A stretch of 64,000 nucleotides of DNA, from the NCBI GenBank assembly GCA_965237635.1, contig CBDEFX010000001.1:1426001-1490000 (forward strand), written 5' to 3'. Below the pieces are notes generated by a model. That model saw nothing but the letters and a program-made list of their open reading frames with translations, did not search any database and was not told the origin of the DNA. Origin of the DNA: CBDEFX01 sp965237635 (lineage in GTDB: Bacteria; Chloroflexota; Dehalococcoidia; Lucifugimonadales; CAUZJF01). Positions 26,230 through 34,197 of the stretch are shown in pieces. Both the position numbers and the translations under genes were made by a program. Within the stretch, counting starts at the first letter, position 1, and each line of letters opens with the position of its first letter.

Positions 26230-27663
26230 CTAGGCGTCGTAGTAGAGGTAGAACTCGTGCGGATGTGGCCGCAGCCTGACTTCGTCCAACTCATTTGTCC
26301 TCTTGTAGTCCAGCCAGGTCTCAAGCAGGTCCTGGGTGAAGACGTCGCCCTTCATTAGGAAATCGTGGTCCTCCTCCAGGGCGTCGAGGACCGCGTCCAG
26401 ACTGCCGGGCACCTGCTGCACCTTGGCAGCCTCCTCCGGAGAGAGCTCGTAAAGGTCAGCGTCGAGAGGGTCCCCGGGGTCTATCTTGTTGACTACGCCG
26501 TCTAGCCCGGCCATCATCATGGCCGCGAAAGCGAAGTATGGGTTGCAAGAGGGGTCGGGAGACCGGAATTCGACTCTCTTGGCCTCCGGAGCCTTGGTGT
26601 AAACGGGGATACGGCAGCAGGCGCTGCGGTTTCGCTGTGAGTACGCCAAGTTGACCGGCGCCTCGAACCCCGGCACCAGCCGGCGGTACGAGTTCGTCGT
26701 GGGCGCGCAGAAGGCGAGCAGCGCCGGGGAGTGTTTGAGCAGCCCGCCTATGTAATAGAGGCCCATCTGGCTCATCAGGGCATAGCCCTGAGAGTCATAG
26801 AAGAGAGGCGTGCCGTCCTTCCACAGACTCTGGTGCGTGTGCATTCCCGAGCCGTTGTCGCCGAACAGGGGCTTGGGCATGAACGTTGCGGTCTTACCAT
26901 AGGAGTGCGCCACGTTCTTGACGATGTACTTGTGCAGCATCACCTGGTCCGCCATCCTGGTCAGCGAGCGGTACCGCATGTCGATCTCTCCCTGACCGGC
27001 GGTGCCGACCTCGTGATGGTGTACCTCAATGTCTATCCCATAGTCGATCATCTTCAGTACCATCTCGGAACGGACGTCCTGAAGGGAATCGGTCGGGGGT
27101 GTCGGGAAGTACCCCTGCTTGTATCTCGGCCGGTGTCCAAGGTTAGGGTCGGCGCCGTCCAGACCGGAGTTCCAGATACCCTCCTCAGAGTCCACGAAAT
27201 AGTAGCCGCTGTGTTCATTCTGTTCGTAGCGCACGTCATCGAAGATGAAGTGCTCCAGCTCCGGTCCCCAGTAGCTAATGTCGGCTATTCCCGTGCTCTT
27301 CAGGTGGTCCTCGGCTTTTTTGGCCACGTAGCGGGGGTCTCTGGAGTACGGCCCCTCGGTGATTGGGTCACGAACATCACAAACGAAACTCAGAGTCGGG
27401 ACCTTCAAGACGGAGTCGACAACCGCCGTGGTCGCATCGGGCACCAGCATCATGTCGCTCTCGTTTATTGGTTGGAAGCCCCGGATCGATGAGCCATCGA
27501 AGCCGAGCCCCTCAACAAAGCTGTTCTCGTCGAGCTGAGATAGGGGCACGGAAAAGTGCTGCAAGGTACCGGGTAGGTCCGTGAACTTGAGGTCCACGAT
27601 CTGAATATTGTTGTCCTTGGCGAGCTGGATGGCATCCGTGGGTGTAAGATTACTCATCGTCAT
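26230..27663 (-). CDS. glnA: Glutamine synthetase, type I (GlnA)
   Basis: The 477-aa enzyme has all GSI motifs: [65 protein letters not shown] and [18 protein letters not shown]. Near the C-terminus, [14 protein letters not shown] matches the adenylylation-site pattern of GSI-beta enzymes, so it could be regulated by covalent modification. It ends in the usual EFYLYYDA. It follows the PII gene by about 50 bp and is the main biosynthetic copy by its position. Start: tandem ATGs at 27663 and 27657 near a CAAGGAGG site. Confidence 0.96.
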   Translation of the reverse strand: MTMSNLTPTDAIQLAKDNNIQIVDLKFTDLPGTLQHFSVPLSQLDENSFVEGLGFDGSSIRGFQPINESDMMLVPDATTAVVDSVLKVPTLSFVCDVRDPITEGPYSRDPRYVAKKAEDHLKSTGIADISYWGPELEHFIFDDVRYEQNEHSGYYFVDSEEGIWNSGLDGADPNLGHRPRYKQGYFPTPPTDSLQDVRSEMVLKMIDYGIDIEVHHHEVGTAGQGEIDMRYRSLTRMADQVMLHKYIVKNVAHSYGKTATFMPKPLFGDNGSGMHTHQSLWKDGTPLFYDSQGYALMSQMGLYYIGGLLKHSPALLAFCAPTTNSYRRLVPGFEAPVNLAYSQRNRSACCRIPVYTKAPEAKRVEFRSPDPSCNPYFAFAAMMMAGLDGVVNKIDPGDPLDADLYELSPEEAAKVQQVPGSLDAVLDALEEDHDFLMKGDVFTQDLLETWLDYKRTNELDEVRLRPHPHEFYLYYDA

Positions 27664-27715
27664 ACTCGATTTCCTCCTTGGTGGGTTCGCGGAGCCTGCG
27701 ACTCCTGCTGAGCGG

Positions 27716-28060
27716 CTATAAAGCCTCGTCCCCCTGCTCTCCGGTGCGGACTCGTATAGCGTTGGCGACGGGCAGTACGAATATCTTGCCGTCGCCTATG
27801 TCACCGGTTCGTCCGCTGGCGATGATGGTGTCGATCGCCTTTTGAGTGTCCGCGTCGCTGACAACCAGCTCGAGCTTCACCTTCGGAAGCATGTCCACAA
27901 CCGTTCTTCCAACGCCGCGGGCACCTCCGGTCGCGACACCCCTCTGCGCTCCGCGCCCGGTCACCTGTACCACGTTGATTCCCACCAGCCCCACATCAGC
28001 CAGCGCGTCCTTCGTGGCTGTCAGCTTCTCTGGCCTGATAATGGCTTCGATCTTGTTCAT
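27716..28060 (-). CDS. glnK: Nitrogen regulatory PII protein
   Basis: Trimeric sensor of 2-oxoglutarate and ATP/ADP that controls AmtB and other targets. The 114-aa protein starts [12 protein letters not shown], and the T-loop region reads [19 protein letters not shown] before [14 protein letters not shown]. The Tyr that is uridylylated in proteobacterial GlnB/GlnK is absent: Thr sits where Tyr51 aligns. The B-loop ([14 protein letters not shown]) is intact. It lies between amtB and glnA, 52 bp from each, the classical glnK-amtB linkage in reversed order. Confidence 0.95.
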   Translation of the reverse strand: MNKIEAIIRPEKLTATKDALADVGLVGINVVQVTGRGAQRGVATGGARGVGRTVVDMLPKVKLELVVSDADTQKAIDTIIASGRTGDIGDGKIFVLPVANAIRVRTGEQGDEAL

Positions 28061-28111
28061 GTCAACTCCCCGTTTGTCTGAATTATGTCTGCTCGACCTG
28101 GGCCTGCCGTG

Positions 28112-29350
28112 TCACTCCTCCAATACATAGGCCGGCTCGCCGTGCATGGACAGGTCGAGGCCAGTCTCCTCCTCCTCGTCCTTAACCCGTAGTCCTATCG
28201 TGTACCTGATAGCCAATAGAATGATCGCGGTCATTACAAAAGACCAACCCCATGTTGCCCCGATGCCTACTACTTGGTTCAGGATTTGCTCAGCGCGGCC
28301 AACGCCATCGGGTAGGGCCGCAAACCCAATCCCGACAAACAGGCCCGTGGCCAGCGCGCCCCAGGTTCCTCCGACTCCATGGACCCCCCATACTGCCAGT
28401 GAGTCGTCGATCTCGAATTTTCTCAGCAGCTCGATGGCGCCGTAGCACAGTACTCCGACACCAATGCCTATCAAGATGGCCGGCATCGGCCCAACGAACC
28501 CGGACGCCGGCGTGATCGCGACCAGTCCGGCGACGGCGCCCGAGGCGGCACCCACGACGCTGGGTTTGCCACCGAAGGCCCATGACATGACCACCCAGGT
28601 CACCAGGGCCGCGGCTGCGGCAGTATTGGTTACGACGAAGGCGTTGACCGCGGTACCGTCCGCAGCCAATGCGCTGCCCGCGTTGAACCCGAACCACCCA
28701 AACCAGAGTAGAGCGGCGCCCAATACCACGAAGGGTACATTGTGTGGGGTCATAGCCCGCTCACCGAACCCGAGCCGCCTGCCGAAGATCAGTGCGGCCG
28801 CGAGGGCCGCGACGCCGGAGTTGATGTGGACGACCGTTCCACCGGCGAAGTCCAATGCGCCCAGATTTCCCAGCCAACCATCCTTCGCCCAGACCCAATG
28901 GGCGACCGGCGCATACACGACCGTAACCCACACCACTATAAATATCACAAACGCGCTAAACTTCATCCGTTCGGCGAACGCACCAATAATGAGAGCAGGG
29001 GTGATTATCGCGAACATCGCCTGGAAGATCATGAAGGCCTGGTGGGGAATCGTGTCTGAGTAAGGCCCCGCTTCTGAGGCACTTACGCCCTGAAGCCCGA
29101 TCCATTCAAGGTCCCCGACGAACTTCTGAAGCCCCCAGTTGCCATCGGAGTCCGAGCCGAACGCGAGGCTATATCCCCATAGCACCCACACCACACCGAC
29201 CAGCCCGATAGCCATGAAGCAGTGCATTATGGTCGCGTTGATGTTCTTCCTTCGTACGAGACCCCCGTAGAAAAAAGCCAGGCCAGGCGTCATAAGCAAC
29301 ACCAACGCTGAGCTGACTAGGACCCATGTAGTATCTCCTGAACTGATCAC
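28112..29350 (-). CDS. amtB: Ammonium transporter AmtB
   Basis: Trimeric membrane channel for ammonium/ammonia. The 412-aa protein has eleven predicted hydrophobic segments. It carries the family signature DFAGGTVVHINSGVAALAAA and the twin conserved His residues (VHINSG and WGVHGVGGTWGAL). The start is GTG 29348-29350, preceded by GGAGAGGAGGG. It is the first gene of amtB-glnK-glnA-glnA2. The region 70-105 nt upstream carries four 11-nt-spaced repeats suggestive of an OmpR/PhoB-family (GlnR-like) operator. Confidence 0.97.
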   Translation of the reverse strand: MISSGDTTWVLVSSALVLLMTPGLAFFYGGLVRRKNINATIMHCFMAIGLVGVVWVLWGYSLAFGSDSDGNWGLQKFVGDLEWIGLQGVSASEAGPYSDTIPHQAFMIFQAMFAIITPALIIGAFAERMKFSAFVIFIVVWVTVVYAPVAHWVWAKDGWLGNLGALDFAGGTVVHINSGVAALAAALIFGRRLGFGERAMTPHNVPFVVLGAALLWFGWFGFNAGSALAADGTAVNAFVVTNTAAAAALVTWVVMSWAFGGKPSVVGAASGAVAGLVAITPASGFVGPMPAILIGIGVGVLCYGAIELLRKFEIDDSLAVWGVHGVGGTWGALATGLFVGIGFAALPDGVGRAEQILNQVVGIGATWGWSFVMTAIILLAIRYTIGLRVKDEEEETGLDLSMHGEPAYVLEE

Positions 29351-29418
29351 GTATCTTGCCCTCCTCTCCTGTCGTTATGTGTTGAACAATCCAGCTCCGA
29401 AGAACGTACATGCCAACT

Positions 29419-29456
29419 GTTTCGCATGTGTTTCATGAATGTTAAATAGTTGTTAC
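29419..29456 (-). promoter_or_regulatory. Candidate GlnR/PhoB-type operator (four 11-nt direct repeats)
   Basis: On the minus strand the order is GTAAC-n6-TTAAC-n6-GAAAC-n6-GAAAC, each pentamer exactly 11 nt from the next, 69-106 nt upstream of the amtB start. The actinobacterial GlnR consensus is gTnAC-n6-GaAAC repeated. OmpR-family regulators bind direct repeats with 11-nt periodicity. A TTGGCA hexamer directly follows and could be the -35. Confidence 0.6.
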
Positions 29457-29595
29457 ATCCTCCGAGGCGAGTCGTAGCTTTGACTTTGAGCGTCGGCGAC
29501 CCTAGAATCCGGTTCGGCAGGCGGTGTGAGAATGGGGCGGGCGCACGCCGTGCGCCCCTACACGGAAGCGCAGATTTTCATCGGTCACCCGGACG

Positions 29596-30312
29596 ATGAT
29601 GGAGTGGCATAAGAGGGTGAAAAGACTCGGTCCTGTTGAGACAGCGCTGGGTGTCTCGTTTCACGACAAGGAATTGCTGCGCCTGGCGCTCGTCCACAGC
29701 TCCTACCTGAACGAGAACCCGACCGCGTTCTCCGAACCCAACGAGCGACTCGAGTTCCTGGGTGACGCCCTGATCGGAGCGGTCGTTGCCGAGGAGCTTT
29801 ACCGTCGCAATCCGGAGTGGTCGGAGGGGCGACTCACGGAGGCGAGGTCTGCGCTAGTGCGAGGGGAGACACTGGCCAGGCTAGCCGAGAGCCTGGGTCT
29901 CGGCGACCACCTCTACATGGGCAGAGGAGAGGAGGCCGGCGGTGGCCGGGACCGCCCCACCAACCTCGCCGCCGCCCTAGAGGCCGTAGTCGGGGCACTG
30001 TTCCTCGACCAGGGTTATGAGGCCGCCCGCGACTGGTTTCTCAGGATATCCTCGGCGGAGCTATCTACCCTCGGAGAAAAGAGCGTACCAACAAATCCCA
30101 AGTCAGCCCTTCAGGAGCTTGCCCAGGGTAAGGGGCTGGATTCACCCAGCTATCGCATCATCGAAACGACGGGAAAAGACCACGCTCGCCGGTTCACCGC
30201 AGAGGTGAGCATCGACGGCCGGGTCGTGGGGCGTGGGACAGGGACACGAAAGTCGCAGGCCGAGCAGGCTGCGGCGGCCGACGCACTGCAGACGATGGGG
30301 GATGTGCCGTAG
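29596..30312 (+). CDS. rnc: Ribonuclease III
   Basis: Double-strand-specific endoribonuclease for rRNA and mRNA processing. The 238-aa protein has the RNase III signature NERLEFLGDALIGAVV, with catalytic acidic residues continuing in AALEAVVGALFLDQGY. A C-terminal dsRNA-binding domain follows (NPKSALQELAQGKGL to TRKSQAEQAAAADAL). The start is one of two adjacent ATGs (29596/29599). It is followed by R1-like hairpin repeats that separate it from glyA on the other strand. Confidence 0.96.
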   Translation: MMEWHKRVKRLGPVETALGVSFHDKELLRLALVHSSYLNENPTAFSEPNERLEFLGDALIGAVVAEELYRRNPEWSEGRLTEARSALVRGETLARLAESLGLGDHLYMGRGEEAGGGRDRPTNLAAALEAVVGALFLDQGYEAARDWFLRISSAELSTLGEKSVPTNPKSALQELAQGKGLDSPSYRIIETTGKDHARRFTAEVSIDGRVVGRGTGTRKSQAEQAAAADALQTMGDVP

Positions 30313-30327
30313 AGCTTCAATGTCCCT

Positions 30328-30464
30328 TCTCCCCTTGCGGGAGAAGGTTAGGATGAGGGGAAGTCTTGACGGAAAGGCGACACCAGCATTTATCAGACGA
30401 CTGTTTCCGTCGGTCTGACGGATCACCCTCACCTCAATCCTCTCCCATCAAGGGAGAGGAAGGG
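30328..30464. repeat. Two R1-family hairpin repeats between rnc and glyA
   Basis: CCCTTCTCCCCttgcGGGAGAAGG with TAGGATGAGGGG (30328-30363) matches the segment at 49662-49698 in reverse. TCACCCTCACCTCAATCC with CCTCTCCCatcaAGGGAGAGG (30424-30464) matches 12636-12679. They lie between convergent genes and probably serve as terminators. Confidence 0.75.
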
Positions 30465-30469
30465 GAGCA

Positions 30470-31993
30470 CTACCCAAACGACTTTCTCAAGTACTCTAGG
30501 TCCAACTCAGGGTAGACCGGAAAGCGGCTAAGAAGATGGGCCACGCGGCTACGCGCCTCGTCGAGGCGGTCTGGCTCGATGTGGTACCTGGCCTTGCTGA
30601 GGAACCCTACGCTTTTGCCTTTAGTGATTTTGGCGGCTGCGGTGTTTGACAATACCATCTGGATGACAGAGGTGATCTCTCTCATCTCGTCTTTGCCCAT
30701 TCCCAGTGTGGTCAACGCCGGAGTGCCTAGCCTCAGCCCGCTGGTGTACCAGGGACCGTTGGCGTCGAAGGGCAGCGAGTTGCGGTTCAGAGTGACGCTC
30801 GCCTCTCGGACAGCGGACTCGGCCTGACGGCCGGTCAGGCCCAGGGGAGTGACGTCGAGCAGCATCAGGTGATTGTCGGTGCCTCCTGTGAGGACAGTCA
30901 GGCCCTCATCGATGCAGTAACCCGCAAGGGCTGAGGCGTTTTCGACGACTTGTGCCGCGTAGGCCTTGAACTCATCCGTGCTGGCCTCCCGGAGGGCCAC
31001 GGCCTTAGCCGCTATCGCGTGTGGAAGCGGGCCACCTAGCACTAGAGGGCAGCCCTTGTCCACGTGCTCAGCGAACTCCTCTCTGCATAAGATCATCCCG
31101 CCCCTTGGGCCCCGAAGGGTCTTGTGCGTGGTGGTTGTGACGACGTCGGCGTGGGCTACCGGATCGTAATCGCCAGTGAACGCCTGTCCAGCGACGAGAC
31201 CGGCAAAGTGGGCCATGTCCACCATGAAAACCGCCCCAACCTCGTCCGCGATCTCTCGGAATACCCTAAAGTTGATGTGCCGGGGGTATGCACTGTAACC
31301 GGCGAGGAGGATGAGTGGCCTGAATTCCCTGGCCTTGGCGCGGACTGCGTCGTAGTCGATGAGCTTCGTTTCGCGGTCGACGTCGTAGGACTCGACTTCG
31401 AACATCCTCCCAGAGAAGTTGGCTCGGTAACCATGTGTCAGATGCCCACCGGAGTAGTAGCTCATCCCGAGAAGCCGCTGGTTGCCGAATCTGTTCCGGA
31501 GCTCGCTCCATTCCTGATCGGAGAGAGCCGACAGGTCGGACTTCTCCAGCCTGTCCATGAACGGGGCTTGCACTCGGGCCGAGAGTATCGCCCAGTACGC
31601 CACCAGGTTGGCGTCGGCGCCGGAATGCGGCTGGACGTACGCATGGTCAGCACCGAAAAGCGAGCAGGCGAGGTCGGCTGCCAGGCTCTCGACGGTGTCC
31701 ACGTTGTCGCACCCGGCGTAGAAGCGGTGGAAGGGATAGCCTTCGGCGTACTTGTCCGTGAAAAGGTTGCCTTGAGCGAGTTGGACGGCTAACGAGGAGT
31801 AGTTCTCGCTGGCGATCATTTTGAGGTTGGACCTCTGGTCGGCCAGCTCGGAAACGATCGCGCTGGCGACCTCGGGCGAGATGGAGCTTACCTGCTCCAG
31901 CGCCGCAAGGTAAGCGGTGAACCCCGGATCCGGCGTCTTGCCCTTGTCTGCGGCATCCGCCAGGTAGCTAGAAAGTGGTGATGAGTCGGACAT
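30470..31993 (-). CDS. glyA: Serine hydroxymethyltransferase (long form)
   Basis: PLP enzyme interconverting serine and glycine with tetrahydrofolate. The 507-aa protein is longer than the common 410-430 aa. It has an N-terminal extension of about 40 residues and extra segments, but the core is clear: KMIASENYSSLAVQLAQG, YPFHRFYAGCDNVD, and the PLP-lysine site VTTTTHKTLRGPRGGMILC. Long GlyA forms are known in some phyla. The upstream gap to thrC (on the other strand) holds two strong hairpins. On the minus strand they would lie about 90-150 nt before the start. Confidence 0.95.
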   Translation of the reverse strand: MSDSSPLSSYLADAADKGKTPDPGFTAYLAALEQVSSISPEVASAIVSELADQRSNLKMIASENYSSLAVQLAQGNLFTDKYAEGYPFHRFYAGCDNVDTVESLAADLACSLFGADHAYVQPHSGADANLVAYWAILSARVQAPFMDRLEKSDLSALSDQEWSELRNRFGNQRLLGMSYYSGGHLTHGYRANFSGRMFEVESYDVDRETKLIDYDAVRAKAREFRPLILLAGYSAYPRHINFRVFREIADEVGAVFMVDMAHFAGLVAGQAFTGDYDPVAHADVVTTTTHKTLRGPRGGMILCREEFAEHVDKGCPLVLGGPLPHAIAAKAVALREASTDEFKAYAAQVVENASALAGYCIDEGLTVLTGGTDNHLMLLDVTPLGLTGRQAESAVREASVTLNRNSLPFDANGPWYTSGLRLGTPALTTLGMGKDEMREITSVIQMVLSNTAAAKITKGKSVGFLSKARYHIEPDRLDEARSRVAHLLSRFPVYPELDLEYLRKSFG

Positions 31994-32083
31994 GACCGTC
32001 CTCTCGTCGGGTGGCGTGCGCCAGTAGTCTAGTCTCGGCCCTTGGGGGTGTCAACGGCGGGTACAGGCGTTCGGTCACGTCAG

Positions 32084-32141
32084 GCTGAGACACCCCAGCG
32101 GGGCGTCTCAGCAACCGACCCTGTCCTGGGCCTGAGGGTTG
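32084..32141. other. Paired hairpins in the glyA-thrC divergent region
   Basis: First hairpin (32084-32112): GCTGAGAC-a-CCCC pairs with GGGG-c-GTCTCAGC around a 3-nt loop. Second (32112-32141): CAACC pairs with GGTTG. On the minus strand a TCGGT/ACCGA stem could enclose the first hairpin. This might be a regulatory RNA in the glyA leader; no known riboswitch consensus was recognised. Confidence 0.45.
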
Positions 32142-32286
32142 CCCGTCGAGCGAGGGATATGATAGCTTGAAGATGCGATTAGGACGCTTTCAGCGACACG
32201 GTCCTCCGCTGTCTGAGCTCGGTCAGACACTCAGGCTGCACCGTTCCGGGGGCCTGTCGAGGCGTACGGAGAAAGAGGCGCGCCGT

Positions 32287-33342
32287 ATGAAGGCCGGTGT
32301 CCTCCAACAATACAAGGCGCATCTTCCCTTAACCGACGCTACACCGATGATAACGTTGGGCGAGGGCCAGACGCCCCTCGTCAGGTCTCGGTCTATCGGC
32401 CCCGGCGTTGGATGCGACGAACTGTACTTCAAGCTGGAGGGCTGCAACCCTACCGGTTCGTTCAAGGACCGGGGGATGGTGGTCGCCGTAGCCAGAGCCA
32501 TGGAGGCGGGGGCCACGGGCATTGTATGCGCCTCCACGGGCAACACCAGCGCCTCGGCCGCGGCCTACGGTGCCCACGCCGGCCTGCCCACTACAGTGGT
32601 GGTGCCAAAAGGGAATGTGGCAAGAGGCAAGCTGGTCCAGGCGATAGCCTGCGGCGCCAAAGTCGTGCCCATCGACGGCAGCTTCGACGATACGCTCAGG
32701 ATCGTCCGGTCCCTCGCCGAGAGGAACTCTGTGGCGCTGGTCAACTCACTGAACGCCGACAGGATCCAGGGGCAAAAGACTGCTGCGTTCGAGATTGTAG
32801 AGGAGCTCGGCGATGCCCCGGACTATCTCTTCATCCCAGTTGGGAACGCCGGCAACATCACGGCCTACTGGCAGGGCTTCGTCGAGGCGTCCGATATGGG
32901 CTGGGCGGTCGCCAGGCCAAAGATGATGGGATTCCAGGCCGAGGGCGCCGCTCCCATAGTCAAGGGTGAGCCAGTCGCCGACCCCCACAGTGTGGCCTCG
33001 GCAATTCGCGTGGGGAATCCTGCCAGCTGGGATGGTGCATTGAAGGCCAGGGACGAGTCGGGCGGCACTATCGACGCCGTTTCGGACGAAGACATCATGC
33101 AAGCCTATGGGCTGATGGCCCGTACGGAAGGAGTCTTCTGTGAGCCCGCGTCGGCGGCACCGGTGGCTGGAGTCCTGAAACTCGCGAACGCAGGGCTGCA
33201 TCTTAGGGGTAAGCGGGTGGTCTGCGTCATTACCGGCACTGGACTTAAAGACCCCGACACTGTGAGTAAGCTCGAGCCAACGAGTATGGAGGAGTATCCT
33301 GCCGAATTGGAGGCGGTCGAGAAGGCGTTGGCTGTGGCGTGA
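32287..33342 (+). CDS. thrC: Threonine synthase
   Basis: PLP enzyme converting O-phosphohomoserine to threonine. The core is clear: MITLGEGQTPLVRSRSIG, the PLP-lysine site KLEGCNPTGSFKDRGM, the glycine-rich phosphate loop FIPVGNAGNITAYWQGF, and CEPASAAPVAGVLKL. I chose ATG 32287 (351 aa) because the upstream in-frame residues are arginine-rich and unlike the family. A TATGAT -10-like hexamer lies at 32158-32163. No other threonine genes are adjacent. Confidence 0.93.
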   Translation: MKAGVLQQYKAHLPLTDATPMITLGEGQTPLVRSRSIGPGVGCDELYFKLEGCNPTGSFKDRGMVVAVARAMEAGATGIVCASTGNTSASAAAYGAHAGLPTTVVVPKGNVARGKLVQAIACGAKVVPIDGSFDDTLRIVRSLAERNSVALVNSLNADRIQGQKTAAFEIVEELGDAPDYLFIPVGNAGNITAYWQGFVEASDMGWAVARPKMMGFQAEGAAPIVKGEPVADPHSVASAIRVGNPASWDGALKARDESGGTIDAVSDEDIMQAYGLMARTEGVFCEPASAAPVAGVLKLANAGLHLRGKRVVCVITGTGLKDPDTVSKLEPTSMEEYPAELEAVEKALAVA

Positions 33343-33395
33343 GGCGAACGACTGGAGGGTGGCCTGAATGGGCGGGGGAGGTAGGGCGCACGCTT

Positions 33396-33436
33396 CCCTC
33401 GATACGTCCCGACGCCGCGTCGGGCCTACTCGGGAT
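33396..33436 (+). repeat. Dispersed palindromic repeat R3, copy 1
   Basis: CTCGATACGTCCCGA, a CG-rich centre, then TCGGGCCTACTCGGG. Copies occur at 47183-47224 (reverse) and 53190-53230. The centre CCCGAcgccgcgTCGGG is a hairpin with a changeable loop. It lies 12 bp before repeat R4 copy B. Confidence 0.7.
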
Positions 33437-33448
33437 AAACGGGGTCGG

Positions 33449-33627
33449 TTAGGTTCTGAAAAATGTGTTCCATTCTGTTCCAATGTGTACCGCTCAGCTA
33501 CGGGAGCTCGGTACACCGTGGGACACCTGGGCAACAAAATGGGACAGGTCCCTCGGCAAGCTCGGCGCAGGCCGGTTGGGTCTGTCCCTCAAAGTAAGTA
33601 TAGCACGGATGTTCGTGGTTGTCGAGG
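33449..33627 (+). repeat. Dispersed repeat R4, copy B, with promoter-like segment
   Basis: Matches 6084-6286 (reverse strand) in block order. The promoter-like pair TTGGGT (33576-33581) and TATAGC (33599-33604) is spaced by 17 nt and points to folE. The repeat ends 7 nt before the TTG start, and its last bases form part of the ribosome-binding site region GAGGGAG. Confidence 0.8.
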
Positions 33628-33634
33628 GAGTATA

Positions 33635-34195
33635 TTGATCGACGAGGAAAAGATTAGAGACGCCGTGGCGTCGATTATTGCCGCGATCGGGGAAGACTCG
33701 GAGAGAGAAGGCCTCGTTGATACTCCGAAGCGCGTCGCCCAGATGTACGGAGAGTTTTTCTCGGGGTTGGACGAAGACCCTTCAAAAGTGCTCGCTACCG
33801 GGTTCGAAGAGGGGGATGGAGAGATGGTGGTCCTCAAAGACATACCCTTCTTCTCCATCTGCGAGCACCACTTCCTTCCGTTCTATGGGACCGCGGCCGT
33901 CGGGTACCTGCCCAGCGGACGGGTTGTAGGGGCCAGCAAACTTGCGAGGGCGTTGGACATTCTGGCGCGCCGCCCGCAGATGCAAGAGCGACTTACGGAC
34001 CAGCTCGTAGAAACAATCTTCAGAACGATCGAGCCCCACGGCGTAGGGGTCATGCTCACGGCCGAGCACATGTGCATAGCTTTGAGGGGCGCCGAGAAGC
34101 CTGGGGCCAGGGTCGTTACTTCCGCCAGCCGAGGCACGATCAAGACCAGTGACGCCGCCCGGCGCGACTTCTACGCGATGTTGGGTGAAGTCTAG
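33635..34195 (+). CDS. folE: GTP cyclohydrolase I
   Basis: Converts GTP to dihydroneopterin triphosphate, the first step of folate or pterin synthesis. The protein is 186 aa. Zinc ligands Cys and His lie in SICEHHFLPFYG and the later Cys in EHMCIALRGAEKPG; catalytic and substrate residues are in VVTSASRG. The TTG at 33635 is preferred because GAGGGAG lies 4-5 nt upstream. The in-frame stretch before it is repeat R4. The next gene begins 2 nt after the stop, so the two are co-transcribed. Confidence 0.94.
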   Translation: MIDEEKIRDAVASIIAAIGEDSEREGLVDTPKRVAQMYGEFFSGLDEDPSKVLATGFEEGDGEMVVLKDIPFFSICEHHFLPFYGTAAVGYLPSGRVVGASKLARALDILARRPQMQERLTDQLVETIFRTIEPHGVGVMLTAEHMCIALRGAEKPGARVVTSASRGTIKTSDAARRDFYAMLGEV

Positions 34196-34197
34196 CA

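Noticed and set aside
29360..29420. Sigma-54 promoter before amtB
   Set aside because: TGGCAT is followed by no GC at the -12 position (TTCTT instead of TTGCA).
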